A model generated the notes under the pieces. That model had not been told where the DNA came from. It worked only from the letters and a program-made list of their open reading frames with translations, and ran no database searches. Both the position numbers and the translations under genes were made by a program. Positions 7,703-13,568 of a DNA stretch of 13,568 nt are shown here, one piece after another. Source of the DNA: SAR202 cluster bacterium (GTDB lineage: Bacteria > Chloroflexota > Dehalococcoidia > Lucifugimonadales > UBA826); contig VFFY01000050.1 of the NCBI GenBank assembly GCA_009392675.1, forward strand, positions 1-13,568, written 5' to 3'. The stretch's first letter is position 1, and the number at the start of each line of letters is the position of its first letter.

Positions 7703-8878
7703 ATGGATTTTAAATTTGAAAACATTGACGAAGATTTTCGTTCAGAGATCAAGGACTTTGTTGAAAAAGAACTTCCTTGGAACTGGAGAGAGCAGGACTT
7801 AGACCCAGAAGACGAGAAGGATTCCGTACTAGTGCGGGATTTCAAAAGGAAATTGGGAGACCAAGGCTGGCTTACGATGGCTTGGCCAAAGGAATACGGA
7901 GGACAAGCTGCCAGCCATATGAGGCAAGTTGTATTCAACGAGGAGATGGCCTATAGAGGCATATCTGCTGGAGATGCCGGCGTAAGAATGGTAGGACCTA
8001 TTCTTATGCTCTATGGAACCGACGAACAAAAAGAACAATTTTTGCCAAAAATTGCTAACGCTGAGATCAACTGGTCTCAAGGATATTCCGAACCTGATTC
8101 TGGGTCTGACCTCGCCTCGCTCCAAACAAGGGCTGTTGAGGATGGAGACGACTTTGTTGTCAGTGGTTCAAAGATATGGAATTCAGCACATGCAGATTCT
8201 GATTGGATGTTCATGCTGGTTCGAACTGAACCGGATGCTCCGAAACACAGGGGAATAAGCTTTGTACTTACAGAACTGGAAGGTCAAGAAGGGGTAACCA
8301 TAGAGAAAATTCCTATGATGTGGGATGCATATCGTGGACTAGTCACCTTTGACAATGTCAGGGTACCTAAGAAAAACCTCGTCGGCGAACAAAACAGAGG
8401 TTGGTATGTAGGGGCGGCATTATTAGATTTTGAAAGATCTGGCGTTGACCGGCCAGCAAGGGCGAAAAGAGTCCTTGAAGATCTCGTCGAATTCTGTAAA
8501 GAGAATAAAAAAAATGGCAGGCTGTTGGCGGATGACCCAGTGATAAGAAACCAACTTGCAGAGCTGGCTGTCCAAGTCGAAACAACTCGCCTAATGTGCT
8601 ATAACGTTGCCTGGATGCAAAGTCAAGATCTCATACCTAACAAGGAAGCTTCCATAACGAAAGTATATGGAACAGAAACAGTAAATAGGCTGTATGGGCT
8701 TGGGATAAAAATCATGGGTCTATACGGTCAACTTGACCCGGATTCTAAGTGGGCACCTCTGAAGGGCAGAATTGAAAATGCCTGGCTTCGTTCATTCGGT
8801 GGCATGGTAGCTGCTGGCACCTCAGAAATACAAAGAAACGTCATTGCACAGAGGGGGTTGGAATTACCTCGAGGTTAA
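7703..8878 (+). CDS. Acyl-CoA dehydrogenase, catalytic-type subunit (paralog 2)
   Basis: Close paralog of the preceding dehydrogenase (391 residues), with long shared runs such as SGSDLASLQTRAVEDGDDF, VRVPKKNLVGEQNRGWYVGA and LLDFERSGVD. Again the YEGT-type glutamate is replaced (Ala371), E244 in DFERSG is the candidate base, and RxxFG is missing (NKKNGRL). The two differ in the substrate-facing middle region (IPMMWDAYRGL at 203-213 against INMAGDHGFNM) and near the C-terminus (FGGMVAAGTS against VSETIQAGTS), which suggests different acyl specificity. The shared protein blocks have many synonymous differences in DNA, so the duplication is old and the blocks are held by selection. AAGGAG lies about 10 nt before the ATG; the gap from the previous gene is 47 nt, consistent with one operon. 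Confidence 0.93.
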   Translation: MDFKFENIDEDFRSEIKDFVEKELPWNWREQDLDPEDEKDSVLVRDFKRKLGDQGWLTMAWPKEYGGQAASHMRQVVFNEEMAYRGISAGDAGVRMVGPILMLYGTDEQKEQFLPKIANAEINWSQGYSEPDSGSDLASLQTRAVEDGDDFVVSGSKIWNSAHADSDWMFMLVRTEPDAPKHRGISFVLTELEGQEGVTIEKIPMMWDAYRGLVTFDNVRVPKKNLVGEQNRGWYVGAALLDFERSGVDRPARAKRVLEDLVEFCKENKKNGRLLADDPVIRNQLAELAVQVETTRLMCYNVAWMQSQDLIPNKEASITKVYGTETVNRLYGLGIKIMGLYGQLDPDSKWAPLKGRIENAWLRSFGGMVAAGTSEIQRNVIAQRGLELPRG

Positions 8879-8881
8879 AGC

Positions 8882-8918
8882 CTCCTGTATTCCAGTAAAT
8901 CTTTTAACATCACAGGAG
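8882..8918 (+). promoter_or_regulatory. Possible hairpin covering the ribosome site of the third dehydrogenase
   Basis: CTCCTGT (8882-8888) can pair with ACAGGAG (8912-8918) across a 23-nt loop. The right arm contains the AGGAG that is 7 nt before the ATG at 8926. If it folds, it would hide that Shine-Dalgarno and lower or couple translation of this subunit. The 7-bp stem is short, so chance pairing is possible. Confidence 0.35.
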
Positions 8919-8925
8919 ACAAGGA

Positions 8926-10050
8926 ATGGATTTAGGATTAAACGAAGCGCAACAGATGCTTAAAACAACAGCTCAGGATTTTCTCTCGACAGAATGCCCT
9001 GACACATATGTAAGGGAGATGGAAGAGGATGAACGAGGCTACACTCCTGAGCTCTGGACCAAAATCGCAGAGCAAGGATGGCTGGGTCTTATAATTCCCG
9101 AACAATACGGTGGAGTGGAGCTGGAATTTCAGGATTTAGTAGTCCTCCTGGAGGAAATGGGCCGCTACATGCTCCCGGGACCTTTTTTCTCGACGGTAGT
9201 CCTAGGCGGAATGTCCATCATGGACGCAGGCAGTGAAGAACAGAAGCAGGAATATTTGCCGAGAATTGCGGAAGGTCAAATCATAATGACGCTGGCATTA
9301 ACTGAGCCAAGCGCAAGATGGGACGCCGCAGGGGTAGAACTAACGGCAACGGCCACCGGTGATTCTTACACACTCAACGGGACAAAATTATTCGTACAAA
9401 ACGCGCATGTATCCGATTACATGGTGGTAGCAGCCAGAACAGGAACCTCAGAGGAAAATATCAGCCTGTTTGTAGTTCCAACACAGTCAGATGGAATAAA
9501 CCAGACACTTCTAAAGACTATTGCCTCGGATAGACAATCTGAGGTTGTCTTCAACGATGTAAAGGTCCCTTCATCTGCCTTGTTAGGGGAAGAAAACAAA
9601 GGGTGGGAAACGATCCAAAAAGTCATGCAATGGGGAGCTATCGGCAAATGTGCCGAGATGTCTGGTGGAGGTCAACAGGTATTAGATATGACTGTTGATT
9701 ATGCCAAACAGAGAACCCAATTCGGACGGCCGATAGGAAGTTTTCAAGCAATACAACACCACTGCGCAAATATGGCCACGGATGTTGAAGGTTCCAAATT
9801 CATCACTTATCAAGCAGCTTGGCGTCTATCAGAAGGATTACCTGCAGATAGGGAAGTTGCTATGGCCAAAGCTTGGGTTAGCGATGCCTACAGGAGGGTC
9901 TGCGCACTTGGCCACCAATCCCATGGGGCAATAGGATTCACCAAAGAGCATAATATGCAACTGTACTCCCGTAGGGCTAAAGCGTCTGAAATTTTGTTTG
10001 GTGACACAGACTTCCACTTGGAAAATGTTGCGAATATAATTGGATTGTAA
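8926..10050 (+). CDS. Acyl-CoA dehydrogenase, probable partner (non-catalytic) subunit
   Basis: Acyl-CoA dehydrogenase fold of 374 residues, distinct from the two genes before it. It keeps the RTQFGRPIGSFQAIQ motif at 263-277, whose Arg and Phe-Gly contact FAD across a subunit interface. LTEPSARWD at 125-133 replaces the usual TEPxxGSD. Neither known catalytic glutamate is present: the C-terminal site reads LFGDTDFH instead of YEGT, and the IVD-type position aligns with Ile239 in QWGAIGK. These traits match the subunit of alpha2-beta2 dehydrogenases that gives FAD contacts but no base. Together with the neighbours that lack RxxFG, it likely completes their active sites. The ribosome site AGGAG is 7 nt before the ATG. 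A strong terminator follows the stop. Confidence 0.92.
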   Translation: MDLGLNEAQQMLKTTAQDFLSTECPDTYVREMEEDERGYTPELWTKIAEQGWLGLIIPEQYGGVELEFQDLVVLLEEMGRYMLPGPFFSTVVLGGMSIMDAGSEEQKQEYLPRIAEGQIIMTLALTEPSARWDAAGVELTATATGDSYTLNGTKLFVQNAHVSDYMVVAARTGTSEENISLFVVPTQSDGINQTLLKTIASDRQSEVVFNDVKVPSSALLGEENKGWETIQKVMQWGAIGKCAEMSGGGQQVLDMTVDYAKQRTQFGRPIGSFQAIQHHCANMATDVEGSKFITYQAAWRLSEGLPADREVAMAKAWVSDAYRRVCALGHQSHGAIGFTKEHNMQLYSRRAKASEILFGDTDFHLENVANIIGL

Positions 10051-10071
10051 AAACGTTACTGATGGTGCTTT

Positions 10072-10108
10072 AAAAAGAACCTTTGCCTAACCGGCAGGGG
10101 TTCTTTTT
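10072..10108 (+). terminator. Strong intrinsic terminator ending the dehydrogenase operon
   Basis: AAAAAGAACCTTTGCC, loop TAACC, then GGCAGGGGTTCTTTTT: a 16-bp uninterrupted stem with two G-T pairs, whose 3' arm ends in five T followed by ATTTAT. The flanking A-rich left arm means it could also work on the opposite strand. It lies between the third dehydrogenase stop and the ABC gene start, so the ABC genes need their own promoter. Confidence 0.93.
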
Positions 10109-10111
10109 ATT

Positions 10112-10126
10112 TATAATGTCTATAAT
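10112..10126 (+). promoter_or_regulatory. Two TATAAT hexamers overlapping the ABC gene start codons
   Basis: TATAATG occurs at 10112-10118 and again at 10121-10127, and each contains an in-frame ATG (10116 and 10125). If the first hexamer is a -10 element, transcription would start near 10124-10125, giving a leaderless message from the second ATG. No good -35 is visible and no Shine-Dalgarno lies at normal distance, so this is a weak proposal. Confidence 0.3.
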
Positions 10127-11021
10127 GAAACCACAAACCGAGCATGTTGTTTGTACAGATGTATTCAAAATATTCAAAGTCGCAGACCTTGAAGTAGTAG
10201 CTTTACGCGGATTAGATCTTACTGTTTACGAATCTGAGGTAGTTGCGCTAGTCGGGGCAAGTGGCAGCGGCAAAAGTACACTGCTCAATATACTGGCGGG
10301 GTACGACTCCCCTTCTGCCGGTCAAGTTACCATAGCCGGTAAAGATCTTATCAATATGAAATCCAGTGAAATTGAGAAATTTCACAGAGAAGAAGTCGGG
10401 TTTGTATGGCAGCAAGTATCAAGAAACCTTTTCCCATATTTAACGTCATTAGAAAACGTGGCACTCCCAATGCTGCTTTCGACAACCTCCGATTCAGAGC
10501 GTAAAAACAGATCCGAACATCTATTAAACATGGTTGGCATGGAACATAGGTCAGATCACATTCCGGACCAACTCTCTGGAGGGGAGCAACAGAGAGTATC
10601 AATAGCTGTAGGAATGGCAAATGACCCGTCTCTGATCCTAGCTGATGAACCAACTGGAGAGCTAGATGACAGGACCGCATCAGAAATTTTGGATTTATTT
10701 GGGAAGGTGAACCAAGAGAGCAAAACAACCATTATCATTGTTACTCATGACCCCGATATAGCCTATAAGGTGGGCAGAGTCATTGTAATCAAAGACGGCA
10801 AAACCTCATCAGAAATCCGCCGCCGGAATTTGGATAGCAAAATCAGTGGCGAAATTGACAAAACAAAGCCTCTAGAAGAATCTTTGCTAATTGATTCTAA
10901 CGGCAGAGTTCAGCTACCCAGAGAATTGTTACAGACCACTGGCATCACCGATAAGGTCAAAGCAATTGCTGAGAATGCCTCGATAAGAATACAGCCTTCA
11001 GAAGAACCACCTACTAAATAG
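10116..11021 (+). CDS. ABC transporter ATPase (MacB/LolD type) with C-terminal AbrB-like domain
   Basis: Cytoplasmic nucleotide-binding subunit of an ABC system, 301 residues from ATG 10116. Walker A GASGSGKST is at 47-55, the Q-loop in GFVWQQ at about 95-100, the signature LSGGE at 153-157, Walker B LILADEP at 173-179, and the switch His at 211. All motifs are intact. After the ATPase ends near residue 228 a linker leads to LLIDSNGRVQLPRELL (257-272) and IRIQP. This resembles an AbrB/MazE swapped-hairpin domain and is not part of normal LolD/MacB ATPases, which end near 230. A TTG at 10083 would add 11 residues but lies inside the terminator hairpin, so it is rejected; ATG 10125 is the other choice. 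The next gene begins 8 nt after the stop and encodes a second ATPase. No permease is in the window. Confidence 0.9.
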   Translation: MSIMKPQTEHVVCTDVFKIFKVADLEVVALRGLDLTVYESEVVALVGASGSGKSTLLNILAGYDSPSAGQVTIAGKDLINMKSSEIEKFHREEVGFVWQQVSRNLFPYLTSLENVALPMLLSTTSDSERKNRSEHLLNMVGMEHRSDHIPDQLSGGEQQRVSIAVGMANDPSLILADEPTGELDDRTASEILDLFGKVNQESKTTIIIVTHDPDIAYKVGRVIVIKDGKTSSEIRRRNLDSKISGEIDKTKPLEESLLIDSNGRVQLPRELLQTTGITDKVKAIAENASIRIQPSEEPPTK

Positions 11022-11029
11022 GATATCTA

Positions 11030-11740
11030 ATGACCTATCACAAACCACTTCTAGAATTAGTCAATTTATCCAAATCATATGTTTCAGAATCTGAAGAGAT
11101 AAATCCTTTAAGAAACATTAATTTAAAAATCTATGAAGGCCAGTTCATTGCCGTCGTAGGGAGGTCTGGATCAGGGAAAACAACCCTCCTGAATGTCATG
11201 GCAGGATTAGATAAACCTACGAGCGGAGATATCTTGATTCAAGGGTCAAATATGACTGCAATGGATGAAAATGCATTAACTGAAATTAGGAGAACTACAA
11301 TCGGTTTCATATTTCAATCCTTTGGACTACTTCCCCTGCTTTCTGCTTTTGAAAACGTGGAACTACCATTGAGAATATCTGGAATGGACCACAATGAACG
11401 ATTCAATAGAACAAAAGAAGCCCTTGACATAGTGGGTCTCAATCCCAGGTCTAAACACAGACCCTACGAGCTTTCTGGCGGTGAACAACAAAGAGTGTCA
11501 ATTGCCAGGGCTATTGTCACCAAACCAGCCATCATTTTAGCAGATGAACCGACCGGGGAGCTTGACTCAACAAACGCTAAATCCATATTTGGCTTATTTA
11601 AAGATATGGTGGATGAACAGGGAATGACCATCATTGCCGCAACCCATGATTCTTCATTGCTGTCCATGGCAGATGAGGTAAAAGAAATAAAGGATGGAGC
11701 ATTGTATGAAGTTCAATCTGCAGATCAAAGGTATCGTTAA
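11030..11740 (+). CDS. ABC transporter ATPase, MacB/LolD type
   Basis: Second nucleotide-binding subunit, 236 residues, the normal size for LolD/MacB-type ATPases. Walker A GRSGSGKTT is at 44-52, the Q-loop Gln at 96 in IFQSFGLLP, the signature LSGGE at 148-152, Walker B IILADEP with catalytic Glu at 173, and the switch His at 206. All are intact. AGGA is about 6 nt before the ATG and the gap from the preceding ATPase gene is 8 nt, so the pair is translated together and may form a heterodimer. The family usually works with FtsX/MacB-type permeases for lipoproteins, peptides or drugs, but no permease gene is adjacent, so the substrate is open. No terminator is apparent after it. Confidence 0.93.
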   Translation: MTYHKPLLELVNLSKSYVSESEEINPLRNINLKIYEGQFIAVVGRSGSGKTTLLNVMAGLDKPTSGDILIQGSNMTAMDENALTEIRRTTIGFIFQSFGLLPLLSAFENVELPLRISGMDHNERFNRTKEALDIVGLNPRSKHRPYELSGGEQQRVSIARAIVTKPAIILADEPTGELDSTNAKSIFGLFKDMVDEQGMTIIAATHDSSLLSMADEVKEIKDGALYEVQSADQRYR

Positions 11741-11825
11741 ATAATAACTATAACCTAATCCAGAAATATATCTTTAGTGACCTGTTTATTGTAATATCGA
11801 CCCACCGCTCTGTTTAAATGCTAAA

Positions 11826-11856
11826 TTGATTTTCTGAAACTGCGGCTCTACATAAT
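11826..11856 (+). promoter_or_regulatory. Weak candidate promoter before the Cys-containing protein
   Basis: TTGATT (11826-11831), 19-bp spacer, CATAAT (11851-11856, 5 of 6). The spacer is longer than optimal. Nothing else stands out in the 131-nt gap from 11741 to 11871. Confidence 0.3.
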
Positions 11857-11871
11857 AGTTAACTAAAAGAG

Positions 11872-12234
11872 TTGCAATTGAATAATAAAAATTACGAATC
11901 TGAGTTAAGAACCCGACTTGACCAATACCTCTCTAAACCCCTTTTGACCTCACAGGGTGATACCAATAAACACCATCAATCTGTTATTACTTGCTATTCT
12001 TACCATTGTCCGTTTTCAAGAAAATGTGCCATCAAAACTCAAAGGCCTTCCAAGGTTTCGATAAGGCAATGCCTTAGATTCCTCTCTGAAGAAACCAGGC
12101 CCTTCGGCACTTTATCTGAACTTGCCCTCGACTTATTGTCTGCCACAGAACAAAGAGGAGAAGAACTTAGTAAACGAACAAAATCAATACTTGATCAATA
12201 CAGGCCCAACGGACCCTTAAGACAACGGTTATAA
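11872..12234 (+). CDS. Hypothetical small basic protein with four cysteines
   Basis: I do not recognise this 120-residue protein. No signal peptide or membrane segment is visible. The centre holds four cysteines spaced C41-x4-C46-x5-C52-x14-C67 with H34, H35 and H45 nearby, which could bind zinc or an iron-sulfur cluster, though no named motif fits. The second half (about 80-112) looks helical, with SELALDLLSATEQRGEELSK, and the ends are rich in Arg and Lys. The start is unsure: TTG at 11872 touches the only purine-rich stretch, whereas TTG at 11878 has AAGAG 6 nt upstream and would give 118 residues. It ends 32 nt before the SDR gene on the same strand. It could be a regulator or accessory protein; function is unknown. 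Confidence 0.55.
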   Translation: MQLNNKNYESELRTRLDQYLSKPLLTSQGDTNKHHQSVITCYSYHCPFSRKCAIKTQRPSKVSIRQCLRFLSEETRPFGTLSELALDLLSATEQRGEELSKRTKSILDQYRPNGPLRQRL

Positions 12235-12266
12235 TCGCCAAATACATATAATTGCTAGGAGAAATA

Positions 12267-13034
12267 ATGCCAGATAATTTATTTGACTTACATGGCAAGA
12301 CGGCCTTAATTACAGGTGGCAACGGTGGAATTGGGTTAGGGATAGCCAACGGGTTCGCTGAATCAGGTGCGAACATAGCAGTAGCCGGCAGAAATAATAC
12401 AAAAACGGAAGAAGTGGTCGCAGATTTGTGTGGGAGAAATACATCTGCAATTGGCATAGAAGTCGATGTAGCCAACCAAGAGTCGGTAGAAAACATGATT
12501 ACGAACACCTTAGAGGCTTTCGGACAAATCGACATACTAGTTAACAATGCTGGAATTGGAATACGAAATTTACCTCACGAGTACAATCTGGAAGATTGGA
12601 ACAAAGTAATTAATATAAATTTGACCGGTGCATTCCTTTGCTCCAAAGCAGTTTATCCAAATATGAAAACCCGAGGTTCAGGAAAAATAATAAATATCGG
12701 ATCCATGACCTCGATATTTGGCTTAGACTGGGCCATCGCATACGCCTCTAGCAAAGGAGGTATCGTGCAGCTTACCAAAACGTTGGCTGTATCATGGGCA
12801 AAGGATGGGATACAGGCCAACTCTATATTACCTGGATGGATTCACACAGACCTCACCCAGGGAATTAAAGATAATTACCAAGATAGGTATGATCATATAC
12901 TTTCCAGAATTCCTGAGAACAGATGGGGGGAACCAGCAGACCTTTCCGGCACCGCCATTTTTCTTGCAAGCGACGCTTCCAACTATGTAACAGGTGTGTC
13001 TATCCCAGTAGATGGCGGATATACATCCTTCTAA
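12267..13034 (+). CDS. Short-chain dehydrogenase/reductase (SDR) family oxidoreductase
   Basis: Classical SDR of 255 residues that oxidises or reduces an alcohol/ketone with a nicotinamide cofactor. The Rossmann motif TGGNGGIG is at 16-23, NNAG at 93-96, and the active site is N118, S146, Y159 and K163 (YASSK). PGW at 189-191 and the C-terminal PVDGGYTSF are typical of the FabG/gluconate-5-dehydrogenase-like group. G41-R42-N43 after strand 2, with no acidic residue, hints at NADP(H) preference. The start is ATG 12267 because AGGAG lies 6-7 nt upstream; a TTG at 12252 would put that site inside the gene. A crotonase gene follows after 19 nt, so a 3-hydroxyacyl-CoA dehydrogenase-like role in the same pathway is plausible, but the substrate is not shown. 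Confidence 0.93.
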   Translation: MPDNLFDLHGKTALITGGNGGIGLGIANGFAESGANIAVAGRNNTKTEEVVADLCGRNTSAIGIEVDVANQESVENMITNTLEAFGQIDILVNNAGIGIRNLPHEYNLEDWNKVININLTGAFLCSKAVYPNMKTRGSGKIINIGSMTSIFGLDWAIAYASSKGGIVQLTKTLAVSWAKDGIQANSILPGWIHTDLTQGIKDNYQDRYDHILSRIPENRWGEPADLSGTAIFLASDASNYVTGVSIPVDGGYTSF

Positions 13035-13053
13035 CCCTTTATAAAGGTAACCA

Positions 13054-13568
13054 ATGTCAGAACCAATTAAATTTAATATCGAAAATCAGATTGCTCGAGT
13101 GACTTTTAACAGACCCGAACAACATAACGCTATCAGTTATAACGGCTGGTTGAAATTAATAGAAATTGTTAACAAAATAGAAGAAGATTCATCAATCCGG
13201 TCAGTAGTATTCTCCGGTGGGGGAGAAAAAGCCTTTTCAGCCGGAGCTGATATCAAAGATTTTGAAACACATCGGAAGGATTCAAAAACCGCTAAAACTT
13301 ATTCAACAGCTTTTGATGGAGCTCTCGACGCTATCGAAGCTCTATCGGTGCCTACTATTTCCATGATCCGTGGTATATGTGTCGGTGGAGGCTGTGAGCT
13401 ATCTATGGCAACTGACATCCGCATAGCATCTAATAAAAGCAAGTTTGGTATCCCTGTAGCAAAATTGGGTATTTTGGTTGGCTATAGAGAAATGAAAAGA
13501 CTTGTGAATCTGGTGGGACCTGGCAATGCCTCATATATTCTTTTGAGTGGCAGATTAATTGATAGCGC
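13054..13568 (+). CDS. Enoyl-CoA hydratase/isomerase (crotonase) family protein, 3' end cut off
   Basis: The first 171 residues of a crotonase-fold protein that acts on acyl-CoA thioesters. The oxyanion-hole segments are present: AFSAGADIKDF at 60-70 and GICVGGGCEL at 107-116. E115 matches catalytic E144 of rat enoyl-CoA hydratase. The second glutamate (rat E164, in FGQPE) is replaced by V135 in FGIPVAKLG, so ordinary hydratase chemistry is uncertain and isomerase, decarboxylase or another crotonase activity is possible. The family is usually about 260 residues, so roughly 90 are missing at the window edge. AAGG lies 6 nt before the ATG, and it probably shares a transcript with the SDR gene. 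Confidence 0.93.
   Translation, partial: MSEPIKFNIENQIARVTFNRPEQHNAISYNGWLKLIEIVNKIEEDSSIRSVVFSGGGEKAFSAGADIKDFETHRKDSKTAKTYSTAFDGALDAIEALSVPTISMIRGICVGGGCELSMATDIRIASNKSKFGIPVAKLGILVGYREMKRLVNLVGPGNASYILLSGRLIDS

Noticed and set aside
10083..10115. Extended ABC ATPase start at TTG 10083
   Set aside because: The TTG and the next codons lie inside the terminator hairpin (10072-10108), and the added residues do not match the family N-terminus.
12252..12266. SDR start at TTG 12252
   Set aside because: The AGGAG ribosome site (about 12257-12261) would be inside the gene; ATG 12267 has ideal spacing.
1..13568. CRISPR arrays, tRNA or rRNA genes, insertion sequences, inteins, integration sites
   Set aside because: No regularly spaced repeats, cloverleaf-like sequences, transposase motifs or terminal inverted repeats were found on reading both strands.

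Overview
The window looks like a chromosomal stretch of a bacterium of low-to-mid-forties percent GC (estimated by eye). Housekeeping genes (dnaE, groES-groEL) sit beside acyl-CoA degradation genes. A GroEL without the Gly-Gly-Met tail, a free-standing Lrp/AsnC ligand-binding domain, tandem acyl-CoA dehydrogenases and an ABC ATPase with an AbrB-like tail together suggest a marine Chloroflexota lineage such as SAR202/Dehalococcoidia. That placement is an inference from gene style, not something I could test.

Left block, minus strand (1-5977): a 3'-truncated DNA polymerase III alpha subunit that starts at a TTG codon, then groEL and groES in the usual groES-groEL order with a strong terminator after groEL, then a small FMN-binding flavin reductase, also with a TTG start. 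A divergent promoter region (5978-6177) separates this block from the right block.

Right block, plus strand (6178-10050): a 79-residue RAM-domain protein followed by three acyl-CoA dehydrogenase genes with short gaps. The first two proteins are close paralogs. They keep a glutamate at the isovaleryl-CoA-dehydrogenase-type catalytic position but lack the RxxFG FAD-binding motif. The third has RxxFG but no candidate glutamate at either known position. This complementarity fits an obligate heteromeric enzyme like the mycobacterial steroid FadE pairs, here with two alternative catalytic subunits for one partner. A 16-bp-stem terminator closes the unit.

Far right (10116-13568): two adjacent MacB/LolD-type ABC ATPases with no permease in the window; the first carries an AbrB-like C-terminal domain. 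Then come a small Cys-containing protein of unknown function, an SDR oxidoreductase and a truncated crotonase-family gene, the last two probably co-transcribed. SDR, crotonase and the dehydrogenases could serve one acyl-CoA catabolic route, but the substrate cannot be read from sequence. I saw no tRNA, rRNA, CRISPR array, insertion sequence or attachment site.
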